Shown piece by piece: positions 43,083-52,319 of a stretch of 64,000 nucleotides of DNA; the first letter of the stretch is position 1; each line of letters opens with the position of its first letter. Source of the stretch: JAPOXR01 sp965219635. Lineage in GTDB: Bacteria; Pseudomonadota; Alphaproteobacteria; Rhodobacterales; Rhodobacteraceae. The notes beneath the pieces are model-generated. The model had not been told where the DNA came from. It worked only from the letters and a program-made list of their open reading frames with translations, and made no database searches. Both the position numbers and the translations under genes were made by a program. Where the stretch lies: positions 124,001-188,000 of the forward strand of contig OZ244783.1 of NCBI GenBank assembly GCA_965219635.1, written 5' to 3'.

Positions 43083-43781
43083 TTAGGAAGTGTTCCCGGA
43101 ACTCCGTGTTGTTGCGTCACATAAATGTTCTTTTCGATCCGTCACGGATCGCATCAGGCCCACCGCTGCCTGTGTGCCATCAATGACTGGGACAGGGACA
43201 GACGGACCGATTTTGCGGGCGAGACCGGCGAGCGGGCCACCGCCAAGGACAATCGCCGTCGCGCCCTGATCGACCATTTCGTGGCAAAGGGCAGTTAAGT
43301 CAGCGTCCAGCCGCGACTGAACCGTTCCCGGATCGCCTTGATCGCCTCCGTTAATTGACGCGACCCCGAGAAGCGCAGCACCGAGGCCCATCTCCACGGC
43401 CTTGCGGTGCAGCGACGGTGCGACGGCATCTCCAAACGTGACAATCCCGAATTTACCGCCCAAGGCGCGGGCAGCTGCAAAAGCCGCACTGGCGATGCCG
43501 ATCACCGGTTTTCCGGGACGGAGGCGGCGGATCGCTTCGGCCCCGGTGTCTCCGAAAGACGCCAGAATGACACCGTCGCAGTTAGCATCGTGTGCGCAAA
43601 CGGTTGCCTTCACGGCTTCCACAGCCCGTCGCGTGTCGTCTTCCGTCACGATCAGTTCCGGACCGAAGGCCGCCGCAACCGTTGTGAAAGCGTCACCGGG
43701 CATAGCGACCGCGTCAGCCGCAGCCCTGATCCGAGCCGTTACACCTGCGGAGGTGTTAGGATTGACAATTAAGAGTCGCAT
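43083..43781 (-). CDS. Asp/Glu/hydantoin racemase family protein without the usual cysteines
   Basis: The 232-residue protein starts LLIVNPNTSAGVTARI, the family hallmark. Racemases of this family use two cysteines, in motifs like ACFGDPG and VLGCAG. Here these read LASFGDTG (Ser) and VLGGGPLAG (Gly), so classic two-Cys racemisation is unlikely. It could act as a decarboxylase, isomerase or binding protein. The ATG at 43781 overlaps the dctM stop by one base (TAATG), so it is translated with the TRAP genes; longer frames lie inside dctM. Confidence 0.82.
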   Translation of the reverse strand: MRLLIVNPNTSAGVTARIRAAADAVAMPGDAFTTVAAAFGPELIVTEDDTRRAVEAVKATVCAHDANCDGVILASFGDTGAEAIRRLRPGKPVIGIASAAFAAARALGGKFGIVTFGDAVAPSLHRKAVEMGLGAALLGVASINGGDQGDPGTVQSRLDADLTALCHEMVDQGATAIVLGGGPLAGLARKIGPSVPVPVIDGTQAAVGLMRSVTDRKEHLCDATTRSSGNTS

Positions 43782-45067
43782 TACAGGATTACCGAGGGCA
43801 GCCAGAGCGAGATTGCCGGAATGAGGTTCACAAGGATTAGCGCCACAAGCATTGCGGCAATGAACCAGAGCATGGACGGAATGATCTTCGCGATGGAGAT
43901 CTTCGCAATCGCACAAGTGATCAGTACAACGGAAGCCACTGGCGGAGTCTGCTGGCCAATGCCTAGATTGATGGTCAGGATGAGGCCGAAATGCACCCTG
44001 TCAATGCCAAGTTGATCGGCGAGCGGCAGGAAGATCGGGACAAGCATCAGAATGGCGGGCGTGCCGTGGATGATCGTGCCTGCCAATAGGAAGAATATGT
44101 TGATGGCTGCGAGCACCACCCAGTAGTTTTCCGAGATACCAAGGATGGCCTGCGCGATGTCCTGCGGGATGCGCTGGTTGGTCAGGTACCAGCCAAGTAG
44201 CGTGGACGTTGCGACAATGAACATCAGCATGGCTGACCGCTTGCCCGCGATCCGGAGCGTGTCTATCAGGGTATTGACCCGAACAGTCCGGTAGAAGACT
44301 GCAGCAAGGACAATGGACCAGAAAGCGGCAATGGCACCTGCCTCGGTTGCGGTAAAGATACCGCCGAGGATGCCCACAAGGACCAGAATCGGAAGCGTCA
44401 GCGGAATGATGGCTTCCCTGCCGGTCTCGGCCACGCGCTTGAACGAGAAGTCACCCTCCGTAGGATAATTGCGCTTGACGGCGAGCACATAAGTCGTCGT
44501 CATCAGAAGTGCACAGACGAGAATGCCCGGCAATATACCGGCGGCGAACAATTCAGCGATCGAGGTATTGGCCACATAGGCGTAGAGGATAAGATTCAGC
44601 GACGGCGGCACAATGATGGCCATGGTCGCCGAGGTCGATGTCACGGCAGCCGCGAACGCCGCTGGATACCCCCTCTTGCGCATCTGCGGAATCATCACCG
44701 ACCCGATAGCTGCGGCGTCCGAAGTCGCAGTGCCCGAAATCTCGGAAAAAAAGAGCGATGTCAGAATGTTCACATGCGCGAGGCCTCCGCGGATATGACC
44801 GACAAGAGATGCAGCAAAAGCGATCAGCTTCTCAGCGATTTTTCCCTGGTTCATGACCTCGCCTGCAATCATGAACAAAAGGGCGGCCACGAGGAGGTAA
44901 TTGTTCGCGCCGCCGAACGGTATCAGCCCGATTATCTGTGGCATGACAGCCGGGTCGAGCAGGATCATCGTGGCCGCAGTGACGCCGAGCACAAACGCTA
45001 TGGGGAGACCAGTGGCCAGAAGTGCGACAAGAAGGATCAAGATGATCCAGCCGGGGTCAAGAAACAT
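43781..45067 (-). CDS. dctM: TRAP transporter large permease DctM
   Basis: The 428-residue protein has about twelve membrane segments. DctM signatures are EISGTATSDAAAIGSVMIPQM cut to SGTATSDAAAIGSVMIP near residues 135-150, ATSTLLGWYLTNQRIP, and the C-terminal LTINLGIGQQTPPVA. It is the sodium-driven transport subunit. The ATG overlaps the dctQ stop as TGATG; a longer frame would run through dctQ. Confidence 0.94.
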   Translation of the reverse strand: MFLDPGWIILILLVALLATGLPIAFVLGVTAATMILLDPAVMPQIIGLIPFGGANNYLLVAALLFMIAGEVMNQGKIAEKLIAFAASLVGHIRGGLAHVNILTSLFFSEISGTATSDAAAIGSVMIPQMRKRGYPAAFAAAVTSTSATMAIIVPPSLNLILYAYVANTSIAELFAAGILPGILVCALLMTTTYVLAVKRNYPTEGDFSFKRVAETGREAIIPLTLPILVLVGILGGIFTATEAGAIAAFWSIVLAAVFYRTVRVNTLIDTLRIAGKRSAMLMFIVATSTLLGWYLTNQRIPQDIAQAILGISENYWVVLAAINIFFLLAGTIIHGTPAILMLVPIFLPLADQLGIDRVHFGLILTINLGIGQQTPPVASVVLITCAIAKISIAKIIPSMLWFIAAMLVALILVNLIPAISLWLPSVIL

Positions 45068-45588
45068 CAGGCGTCGCTTTCGGGCAATAGGTCGTCGGGG
45101 TCTATGCGACCCGTTGCGATCCCAACGAACCGGACCGCGCAGAAAACTAGTATCAGACCACCCCCGATGGCCATCGTGCCACGAAACAGGATCACCGGCA
45201 GGTCGATTGAGATCAGCATTCGGCCCCAGAAGCTCAGCGCAGCGATCCCGGCATACCAAACAAGCAAGGCTCCAAACCCGCCCATGAGCACAAGATTGAA
45301 CAGCGTGACGAACCGCTTTGCGGTGGCGGGGAGAATGCGCAAAACGACATCGAAGCCGAGATGCTCGTTCGTGCGCGTCAGGTAAGCCGCACCGATGAAC
45401 GCGAGGGCTGCAAGGATATGGGCCGGAAGCTCTTCACCCCAAGAGACACTGTCGTTTAGTACGAACCGGGCGAACACAGCCCAGTTGAGCAGCAGCAGTA
45501 ACAGCCCCGCCATGGCAACGACCAACGCATCAAGCGCCGCTGTGATCCATCGGTCGCCAATGTCGATGATCGTGGCCAGGCGGTCCAT
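45067..45588 (-). CDS. dctQ: TRAP transporter small permease DctQ
   Basis: The 173-residue protein has four membrane helices (near residues 20-40, 55-70, 90-112 and 130-155). The conserved VSWGEELPAHILAALAFIG near residues 48-66 is the DctQ core motif. AGGAG precedes the ATG closely. It lies 6 bases after dctP and links binding protein to DctM. Confidence 0.92.
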   Translation of the reverse strand: MDRLATIIDIGDRWITAALDALVVAMAGLLLLLLNWAVFARFVLNDSVSWGEELPAHILAALAFIGAAYLTRTNEHLGFDVVLRILPATAKRFVTLFNLVLMGGFGALLVWYAGIAALSFWGRMLISIDLPVILFRGTMAIGGGLILVFCAVRFVGIATGRIDPDDLLPESDA

Positions 45589-45594
45589 ATGCTC

Positions 45595-46566
45595 CTACTC
45601 AATGCCGAGCGCTGTTTTGGTAGCCGCTATCATGTCTTCGCCGATGACTTCCACGAAGGTCGGACTCTCATAAAGCGGAGCGGCCGCTGCCTGGAACGCC
45701 GCGAAATCGATCTCGTTGACCTCCATTTTCTCGGAAAGAGCGGCAATGGTTTCAGTGTCTGTCGTCTCGCCCCATTCGAATGTCCAAGGTGCAACCTCTT
45801 CAGCCACTGTCAATAGCGTTTCCTTCAATGCCGGATCGAGGCTTGCAAGATAGGGCTCGCCGAACACAAGGAAGGTCGGGAGGTAAACATGGTTCGATAG
45901 CGACATAAAGTCTTGCACTTCGTAGAGCTTTGCCGTGTCAACTACGTTTGCCGGATTTTCCTGTCCGTCGATAATGCCCTGATCAAGAGCCGAATAGACC
46001 TCACCGAAAGACAGCGGCGTGGCATTGGCCCCAAGCGTATTGAACATTTCGACCCTTTGTTTGTTGGTAGGGGTCCGGATTTTCAGCCCTTCGAGATCGG
46101 CGGGCGTCACGATGGGCCGGACCTTGTTGGTGATCTGGCGGAAACCATTGTCCCACATCGCAGCGAGCACCATACCTGTATCCTGGAAGCCATCTGCGAG
46201 CATGTCGCCAGCCGGGCTTGCGGCAAACGCCTGAATTGCGGAGCGGTCCTCGAAGAGATAGGGCAGATCAAAAATGGCGGTCCGGTTGTTGATCTGGCTC
46301 ACGGCTGATGCCGAGAGCGAGGCATGGTGCGTGCCGAGCCCGAGGCCCTGCAGCACGTCTTCTTCCTTGCCTAAAACGTTCGACATGAAGATCTGCACGT
46401 CGATTTCGCCAGGCGCAGCGGCTTCGACGCGTTGTTCATACTCCTGCAGAAAAACATGGGCAAATGACCCCTCCGGCAGAGACGAATTGATCTGCAAGAC
46501 GGCTTGTGCCGCGGCAGCAAATGGGAACACGGCCGCAGCCGCAGTCATCAGAATGTGTCGTGTCAT
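45595..46566 (-). CDS. dctP: TRAP transporter substrate-binding protein DctP
   Basis: The 323-residue protein has a signal peptide (MTRHILMTAAAAVFPFAAAAQA). The DctP core block is GLKIRTPTNKQRVEMFNTLGANATP with the ligand-carboxylate-binding Arg, shown in part as GLKIRTPTNKQRVEMFN near residues 158-174, then EVYSALDQGIIDGQENP. AAGGAG is about 8 bases before the ATG. It probably binds the carboxylate consumed by the adjacent enolase-superfamily enzyme; ligand unknown. Confidence 0.93.
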   Translation of the reverse strand: MTRHILMTAAAAVFPFAAAAQAVLQINSSLPEGSFAHVFLQEYEQRVEAAAPGEIDVQIFMSNVLGKEEDVLQGLGLGTHHASLSASAVSQINNRTAIFDLPYLFEDRSAIQAFAASPAGDMLADGFQDTGMVLAAMWDNGFRQITNKVRPIVTPADLEGLKIRTPTNKQRVEMFNTLGANATPLSFGEVYSALDQGIIDGQENPANVVDTAKLYEVQDFMSLSNHVYLPTFLVFGEPYLASLDPALKETLLTVAEEVAPWTFEWGETTDTETIAALSEKMEVNEIDFAAFQAAAAPLYESPTFVEVIGEDMIAATKTALGIE

Positions 46567-46608
46567 GGATCAGACTCCTTGAGTAAGCCAGTGAAGAATC
46601 GCAATGGC

Positions 46609-46640
46609 GATCATGAAAACATGTTTACACCGGCATGATC
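46609..46640. promoter_or_regulatory. Nested palindromes upstream of dctP
   Basis: AAACATGTTT (46617-46626) is a perfect palindrome. It lies inside a wider pair GATCATG (46609-46615) and CATGATC (46634-46640). The site is 43-74 bases upstream of dctP and downstream of the RpiR gene, fitting an operator for that regulator. Role inferred. Confidence 0.35.
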
Positions 46641-46758
46641 TCAGGAAAAGCATTTTTTCTCCTGCAGGGTACGAAGTGCCCGCAGGATGTGCAAAGTGAG
46701 CCTCTGCAATCTATTTCTTGGGCAGATGTGGGTCGGTTTGCGGAGGGAAGAGTGCCGG

Positions 46759-47604
46759 CTAGAGTTCGGCGAACCGATCGTGAATGTCTTCGATCCTGCC
46801 AAGGCGATTTCGTCCTCTCGCACCCGAGCGCTCCACGATCCTGGCGGCGATCATGTTGCAGACCGCCAGTACGCCCGTGTGGTTGAGCAGCGGGCCGCTT
46901 GAGGTGGTTGCACACCGAAAGCGCCACGATACCTGAAGAGCTTCGATCTTTGGTATGTCGCCGATGAACGCGATTTTGGTTCCCGCATCAATAGCAGCCT
47001 CAACCAAAGATGCGGCGTGTTTTGGCGCCCGGCGCAGTGCAATAAGAACCAGAACATCCTTTGGGTCGAAGCTTGCAGCCGTCTCGGCAAGGGTTTCACC
47101 CGGCCTCGGGATTAGTGTGACTTGCGTCAGCACCTGGCACACTTGCCACGAAAGGTAGTTTGCAAGCGGATAACCAGCTCGAAAACCCGCAAGCCAAACG
47201 CGAGATGCCGAGTGCATTGCTTTGACGAGTTCGTCCACGGCGCCAGCATCCAATTCTTCGAATGTCTTCTCAAGATTGAGTCGCGACTGTTCGAGATGGG
47301 AAGCGAGCGCAGTTCCGCCGGATTTGTCACCCGCAGCAAATCGAAGGAGCGCCGTGCCGGTCCGTCCCTCGTCGCGTACAGCTTTCCGCGCTTCCTCGTA
47401 CGAGCCGTAACCGATCTTGCGGACAAAACGAGATACGGTGGCGTTTGAGACACCGGCCAGGCTCGCAATTTCTGAAGCAGAGTACCCGGCCATGTCGCCT
47501 GGAAAGTTGAGAACGGCCTCTGCCAGACGGTGTTCGCTGGGATGCAGGTCCGGCAGGCTGGCGCGAACGCGCGCGATAAATGATCTCGTTGACGTGTTTT
47601 TCAT
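46759..47604 (-). CDS. RpiR/MurR family regulator
   Basis: The 281-residue protein has an N-terminal HTH_6 domain (LHPSEHRLAEAVLNFPGDMA, EIASLAGVSNATVSRFVRKIGY near residues 45-66) and a C-terminal SIS domain (SASRVWLAGFRAGYPLANYL, FDPKDVLVLIALRR). SIS domains bind phosphosugars or related anions. It is upstream of and on the same strand as dctPQM, so it probably controls that operon. The start at 47604 gives the usual N-terminus. Confidence 0.9.
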   Translation of the reverse strand: MKNTSTRSFIARVRASLPDLHPSEHRLAEAVLNFPGDMAGYSASEIASLAGVSNATVSRFVRKIGYGSYEEARKAVRDEGRTGTALLRFAAGDKSGGTALASHLEQSRLNLEKTFEELDAGAVDELVKAMHSASRVWLAGFRAGYPLANYLSWQVCQVLTQVTLIPRPGETLAETAASFDPKDVLVLIALRRAPKHAASLVEAAIDAGTKIAFIGDIPKIEALQVSWRFRCATTSSGPLLNHTGVLAVCNMIAARIVERSGARGRNRLGRIEDIHDRFAEL

Positions 47605-47854
47605 GCCGGCAAATTGCCTTTCATTTCGAGGCACGTAAAGAACCCTTTGATGATTTCTGCGCGCCGACCAGGAAGTCCGCACTGTCAGAATTGCGTGTCA
47701 GCTCTGTGCAAAACCAACCGCGACCGCCTTCACACATCCTGTTTGAGCTCCTTTCGACTCTTGCGCCTGCGCAACCGGTGGCAATTGGAATGCGGAAGAT
47801 TTCAGCATCGATCACTGGCAATAGAGCATCAGGTCCGGCGACTGGCTATGTAGG

Positions 47855-48097
47855 CTAGCCAGCTGGTTTGTAGTCGGCCATGATCTCCAAAAGTTCCGAT
47901 CGGGACCGGCAGAGGTTCAATCTGTTCAGAATGATCAATCCGTTGAACAAGGCGCAGCGCGTGACCCAAGCTTGGCCTGCCGCAATCCGGAAGTGCTCTC
48001 TGAGGCCGGAAGCAGTTTGTATGGTGAAGGCCAACAGATTCATGATGACGAGGACGGTTGAGAGGTGTTGCCACCCCTGACAGAGGCCCCGGTCCAT
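47855..48097 (-). mobile_element. Remnant of a DDE transposase C-terminus
   Basis: The minus-strand frame reads QGWQHLSTVLVIMNLLAF, then TRCALFNGLIILNRLNL and SELLEIMADYKPAG. This follows the C-terminal pattern of a family of insertion-sequence transposases (HG-x-QHL..VL..LNLLAF..H followed by FF..L..LTRY..F..W..L). No N-terminal part or intact catalytic residues are seen, and terminal repeats were not found. It abuts the sulfatase pseudogene and may have broken it. The family assignment is from memory. Confidence 0.5.
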
Positions 48098-48099
48098 TT

Positions 48100-48600
48100 G
48101 GTAGCCGCTTCTTTCGGTTCATGCGCGCGCCGACGTTGCTGTCGACGCAATGCCGGCACCGCTGGCAACCTGCGGTGTCGAGACCCCGGACGGCGCTCGG
48201 GGCTTGAGTTACCTGTTGTTGCTCAACGGAATGGAGGATTGGCCGACCCACCATCACGCTCAGTATGGGTCGGTGAGAGCAGACTTCGGCGGCTGTTCCG
48301 GACGCCACTTGAACCCGGAACATGGAATTCGGACAAAGGAATAGCTCTATGTCCGCTAGCAAGACCGTACGCTCTACCTGTTCGACCAGAGGACGGACCG
48401 GGACGAGATCTTCGATCTGGTCGATGAACCGCATTACGCCGGTTTTCAGGCCGAACTTGATGCCAGGGTGATCAAGAACATGGAATAAACGGGGCGACAC
48501 CTGGGAGCTTGAGATGGACTTCCCGCCGACGGGATATGTCTCGCATAAGGAGGGGCAGGAATACCTGCTGAACGTTGTCAAGCCTACCGCGATCATGGTG
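48100..48600 (+). pseudogene. Decayed C-terminal part of a sulfatase related to the one at 19655
   Basis: One frame reads ETPDGARGLSYLLLLNGME, then GIRTKE-stop-LYVR-stop-QDR, then TDRDEIFDLVDEPHYAGFQ and ELDARVIKNME before a TAA. After a one-base frame change near 48484 it continues RGDTWELEMDFPPTGYVSH and LLNVVKPTAIM. The intact sulfatase has GIRTRDWLYMRRKDH, FDARLSAHME, TGDNWDMAAEFPPPDWVTH and LERVLLPNAI at the matching places. The first stop matches a Trp codon changed by one base. The N-terminal half with the formylglycine site is missing, replaced by the transposase remnant. Confidence 0.85.
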
Positions 48601-48796
48601 CCGTGCAGCCCCAAGAAATTTCGCGTTCCAATCGTTCAGACTGAAACTGCGGTGTTCCGGGTGCATAACCGCGCATGGCACCCCAAAGGTGGTCGCTTGT
48701 TGCCGCGCGGGAACCAAGATGTTGTAATTTTCACCCATTTCGTTAGGTTGTCCGCGTGACTCGATCGAAGAAGTCTGCTCTCAAGGAGAAACAATC

Positions 48797-49804
48797 ATGA
48801 GACAATTTGCAAAACTCGTTGGCATTGCTGCCGCGACCATGATCGCAACAAGCGCTTTCGCCCAGGATCCAACGTTCTTCCGCATTGGTACTGGCGGCGC
48901 TGGCGGCACCTATTTCCCAATCGGCGGCACGATTGCCAACGGCATTTCGGCCCCTCCGGGTGCGCGTCCCTGTGACGAGGGTGGCCAGTGTGGTGTTCCT
49001 GGACTTATCGCCATTGCGCAATCGACAACTGCCTCGGTCTTCAACAATGCCGCGGTGCAGAATGGTGAGCTTGAGGCCGGGCTGGCTGCGGCTGACGTGA
49101 CACGGTCGATGTATCTCGGTGAAGGCAAGTTCGAGGGCAAACCGCATCCAAAATTGCGGGTTGTCGCAAACCTGTACCCGGAAGACCTTCACCTCGTGCT
49201 TCCGAAAGGCGCTTCGATCAATGACCTTGGCGACCTGGCCGACAAGCGCGTCGGCATAGCGCAGGCCGGATCCGGCACACAGGTTGCAGTATTGCAGATG
49301 CTGGAAGCCTGGGGTGTGACGCGTGACAACATGGATGAGGCGGAACTTAACAACAGCCAATCCGCCGAGCGCCTCGCTGATGGCCAGTTGGACGCATATT
49401 TCTACGCAGCCGGTTGGCCGGTCTCTGCCATGGTGCAATTGGCTTCGACCAAGGGCATGGAGCTGCATAGCTTTACCGAAGACGACCTGCAGAAGATCAA
49501 CGACATCATTCCGGCTTACATCCCGTCGATGATCCCGGGCGGCGTCTATGAGGGCATCGACTATGACGTCAAGACGCCAGCGGTGTCGGCGCTGTTGAAT
49601 GTCTCGTCTGACCTTAGCGAAGACCTGGTTTACGGCATCACCAAGGCTCTTTGGAATTCCAATACGCGCAAGCTCCTGGACAACGGACATGCCAAGGGCA
49701 AGCTGATCACGCCTGATACCGCGCTTGCGGGCATTGAGGCATTGGGTGTGCCCCTGCATCCCGGCGCCGAGAAGTTCTATCGTGAAGCAGGCTTGCTGAA
49801 CTGA
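48797..49804 (+). CDS. TAXI family TRAP transporter substrate-binding protein
   Basis: The 335-residue protein has a signal peptide (MRQFAKLVGIAAATMIATSAFA). The TAXI hallmark FRIGTGGAGGTYFPIGGTIAN follows, shown in part as RIGTGGAGGTYFPIGG near residues 29-44, then a two-Cys insertion CDEGGQCGVPGL and the block DKRVGIAQAGSGT. AAGGAGAAACAATC is a strong ribosome site. It supplies ligand to the fused permease downstream; ligand unknown. Confidence 0.94.
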   Translation: MRQFAKLVGIAAATMIATSAFAQDPTFFRIGTGGAGGTYFPIGGTIANGISAPPGARPCDEGGQCGVPGLIAIAQSTTASVFNNAAVQNGELEAGLAAADVTRSMYLGEGKFEGKPHPKLRVVANLYPEDLHLVLPKGASINDLGDLADKRVGIAQAGSGTQVAVLQMLEAWGVTRDNMDEAELNNSQSAERLADGQLDAYFYAAGWPVSAMVQLASTKGMELHSFTEDDLQKINDIIPAYIPSMIPGGVYEGIDYDVKTPAVSALLNVSSDLSEDLVYGITKALWNSNTRKLLDNGHAKGKLITPDTALAGIEALGVPLHPGAEKFYREAGLLN

Positions 49805-49832
49805 TCCCAAGCAAGCCAAGCGCTCAAACCCG

Positions 49833-49861
49833 CGGGCGGCAAGGCATCGCTTTGCCGCCCG
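49833..49861 (+). terminator. Perfect 10-bp hairpin between TAXI binding protein and permease
   Basis: CGGGCGGCAA (49833-49842) pairs with TTGCCGCCCG (49852-49861) around a 9-base loop, followed by TATCTTTAT. It may partly terminate transcription or protect the binding-protein mRNA, letting that protein be made in excess of the permease. Confidence 0.6.
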
Positions 49862-49894
49862 TATCTTTATGACATAATCCAACGAGGGGGAGGC

Positions 49895-52096
49895 ATGTCC
49901 AGCAGCGATCACGGGATATCGGCGGAGGCGCTCGCCGACATCAACGCCAAGTATGATGAGGGCATGGCCACGCGGCGGGTTGGCCCCGGCGCAGGTCTTT
50001 TTCTGCGGGTCTTGGCCCTGGTCTTTGCAGCTTATCACTATTTGACTGCTGGCTTCGCGCTACCACCCGATCACTGGCACATGGGCTGGCATCTGTCCGG
50101 CTTATTCATTCTGATTTACGCGCTGTTTCCATTCATTCGCACGAAGTCGGCGATGAATTACAAATCCGGGCTTCTGCGCCCGGACGGCATTCCTCTTTAT
50201 GACATTGTTCTGATGGTGCTCGGCGTTGCAGCGGCACTCTACCTGGGTTTTGCCTGGCGAGGCGTGGAATGGCTCGGCATTTCAGAACAGACCTTCCGTA
50301 TGGGCAACCCCAACACCTATGACATGGTGTTTGGTTGCATCATCATCCTTTTGGTTCTCGACATCGCGCGGCGGACGCTTGGTTGGGTGCTGCCATTGAT
50401 CATCTGCATATTCATGTCCTACGCGCTGTTTGGCCCGCTCTTCCCTGGCGTCCTGCAGCACCCCGGCGTCAAGTTTCGTACATTCGTCAGTTCAATGTAT
50501 TTCCCTCAGGAAGGCATCTATGGCGTTACGCTCTGGGTAGTTTCGACCATCGTCTTTCACTTCGTCCTCTTCGGCGTGATCGCCCAGCGCACGGGTCTTG
50601 GCCAACTCTTCATCGACAACGCGACCATCCTGGCGGGCCGTTACACCGGCGGGCCTGCCAAAGTCTCGGTCGTTTCTTCGGCCTTTTTCGGCACTATCAG
50701 CGGCTCTTCCGTGGCCAATACAGTCTCGACTGGCGCGCTGACGATCCCCAACATGAAGCGCCTTGGCTATCCTGGCCATTTTGCGGGTGGGGTCGAAGCC
50801 GCGGCCTCGGCGGGCGGCCAGATCACACCCCCAATCATGGGTGCAGCGGCCTTCATCATGGCCGAATTTCTGGAAGTGCCCTACACCACCATCGTTATCG
50901 CAGCGATTTTCCCTGCGCTCCTGCACTACACCGGTGTGTTCACAGTCGTGCATCTGATGGCTCGCCGCCTGAACCTCCAGGGCCTGTCGAAAGATGTACT
51001 GCCCAAGCTGGGCGCGGTTTGGGCGGACGGTTGGGCCAACATGATCCCGATCGTCGGGCTCTTGTGGGTCCTGTTTTCCGGCTACACACCATTCATGTCG
51101 GCATTCTGCGGCATCTCGCTGGCAATCTGCGCGGGCATGGCGCGGGTTCGGCAACCGCTGACCTGGGCCTATCCTGCGGCCTTTATCTGGTTCGTGTTGT
51201 GGAAATACTCCAATGGCGGCTTCGACTTGACGATGACGATCATCCTTGCGGGCGGGGCGGTGCTGGCGGCTTTCAACCCTCAGGCCCGCACGAAATTACC
51301 GGAGATGGCAGAGACCTTCGAGAAGGGTGTGAAATACGCCCTCGCCGTGGGTGCGGCCTCTGCCGCTGTCGGGATAGTTATCGGCGTCATAAACACCACC
51401 GGCGTTGGATTCCGCATCGGCTACATGGTCACGCAAGCTGCATCCAATCTCGGAACCGACCTGCATTGGCTCTTCACGTGGGGCGCGTTCGAGCTGTTCT
51501 CCATTGGGGATCTTACGCTCTTCATCAGCTTGGTCTTCATCGCCATAGCCTGCATCCTGATGGGTGCCGGCGTGCCCACAACAGCGCTCTACATCATGCT
51601 CGTTTCCGTCGCCCAGCCAGCGCTGGCGCAACTGGGCATCCCGCCGATCGCCAGCCACATGTTCGTCCTCTACTATGGCGTTGTGGCCGAGATCACTCCA
51701 CCGGTGTGCACATCGGCCTATGCCGCTGCGGCGATCGCCAATTCCAACCCGTTCCGTACTGGTATCAGCGCATTCACACTTGGCTTGGGTAAAGTCGTCG
51801 CACCGATGGCCTTCGTCTATGCGCCAGTTCTTCTCTTCGTGTCCGGTACTGGCTTTGACCTCATGGAGTTCAGCTATACTGCCGCCAGCGCGATTTGCGG
51901 TGTCGTCGCATTATCGGCGGCCGTCGTCGGCTATTGGTTGGCGCCTATGGGGAGTATCAGCCGTATCCTGGCCGCCATCGCGGGGTTGGTATTCATCGCC
52001 CCTTCATATCAGGCTGACCTCGTGGCTTTGGTCATTTGCGCTCCAGTGGTGTTAGGCCAAGTCATATCGCGGAGCCGTGCAAAGGCCTCCACCTAA
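49895..52096 (+). CDS. TRAP transporter fused 4TM/12TM permease (TAXI type)
   Basis: The 733-residue protein is a DctQ-DctM fusion with about 17-19 hydrophobic segments. The DctM signatures are SAFFGTISGSSVANTVSTG near residues 262-280, GYPGHFAGGVEAAASAGGQI and the late MGAGVPTTALYIMLV. ITPPVCTSAYAAAAIA near the C-terminal part is also typical. GAGGGGGAGGC before the ATG is the ribosome site. Together with 48797 it makes a complete sodium- or proton-driven importer. Confidence 0.94.
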   Translation: MSSSDHGISAEALADINAKYDEGMATRRVGPGAGLFLRVLALVFAAYHYLTAGFALPPDHWHMGWHLSGLFILIYALFPFIRTKSAMNYKSGLLRPDGIPLYDIVLMVLGVAAALYLGFAWRGVEWLGISEQTFRMGNPNTYDMVFGCIIILLVLDIARRTLGWVLPLIICIFMSYALFGPLFPGVLQHPGVKFRTFVSSMYFPQEGIYGVTLWVVSTIVFHFVLFGVIAQRTGLGQLFIDNATILAGRYTGGPAKVSVVSSAFFGTISGSSVANTVSTGALTIPNMKRLGYPGHFAGGVEAAASAGGQITPPIMGAAAFIMAEFLEVPYTTIVIAAIFPALLHYTGVFTVVHLMARRLNLQGLSKDVLPKLGAVWADGWANMIPIVGLLWVLFSGYTPFMSAFCGISLAICAGMARVRQPLTWAYPAAFIWFVLWKYSNGGFDLTMTIILAGGAVLAAFNPQARTKLPEMAETFEKGVKYALAVGAASAAVGIVIGVINTTGVGFRIGYMVTQAASNLGTDLHWLFTWGAFELFSIGDLTLFISLVFIAIACILMGAGVPTTALYIMLVSVAQPALAQLGIPPIASHMFVLYYGVVAEITPPVCTSAYAAAAIANSNPFRTGISAFTLGLGKVVAPMAFVYAPVLLFVSGTGFDLMEFSYTAASAICGVVALSAAVVGYWLAPMGSISRILAAIAGLVFIAPSYQADLVALVICAPVVLGQVISRSRAKAST

Positions 52097-52319
52097 GCCA
52101 GGCGTGCCTGGGAAACTGTGCCAATCTCGTGAGCGTGGCCTCAGGCTACGGCGAGACAGCACCAATACTCAGCCGAGAATGGTGTGAGATGCAATCGGCG
52201 CAACTCGCTGATTTCGTTGCCTCACATATTTTCGAGCCGGCCATGCTGGCAGGGGCTGATCCTCAGCGGTGCAAAGACAATTCTGTAAGGGCTTTCAAAA
52301 CCGGCAGCGCCAGCTGCAA

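Noticed and set aside
48514..48759. 81-codon ORF starting MDFPPTGYVSH
   Set aside because: It is the frameshifted end of the sulfatase pseudogene, not an independent gene.
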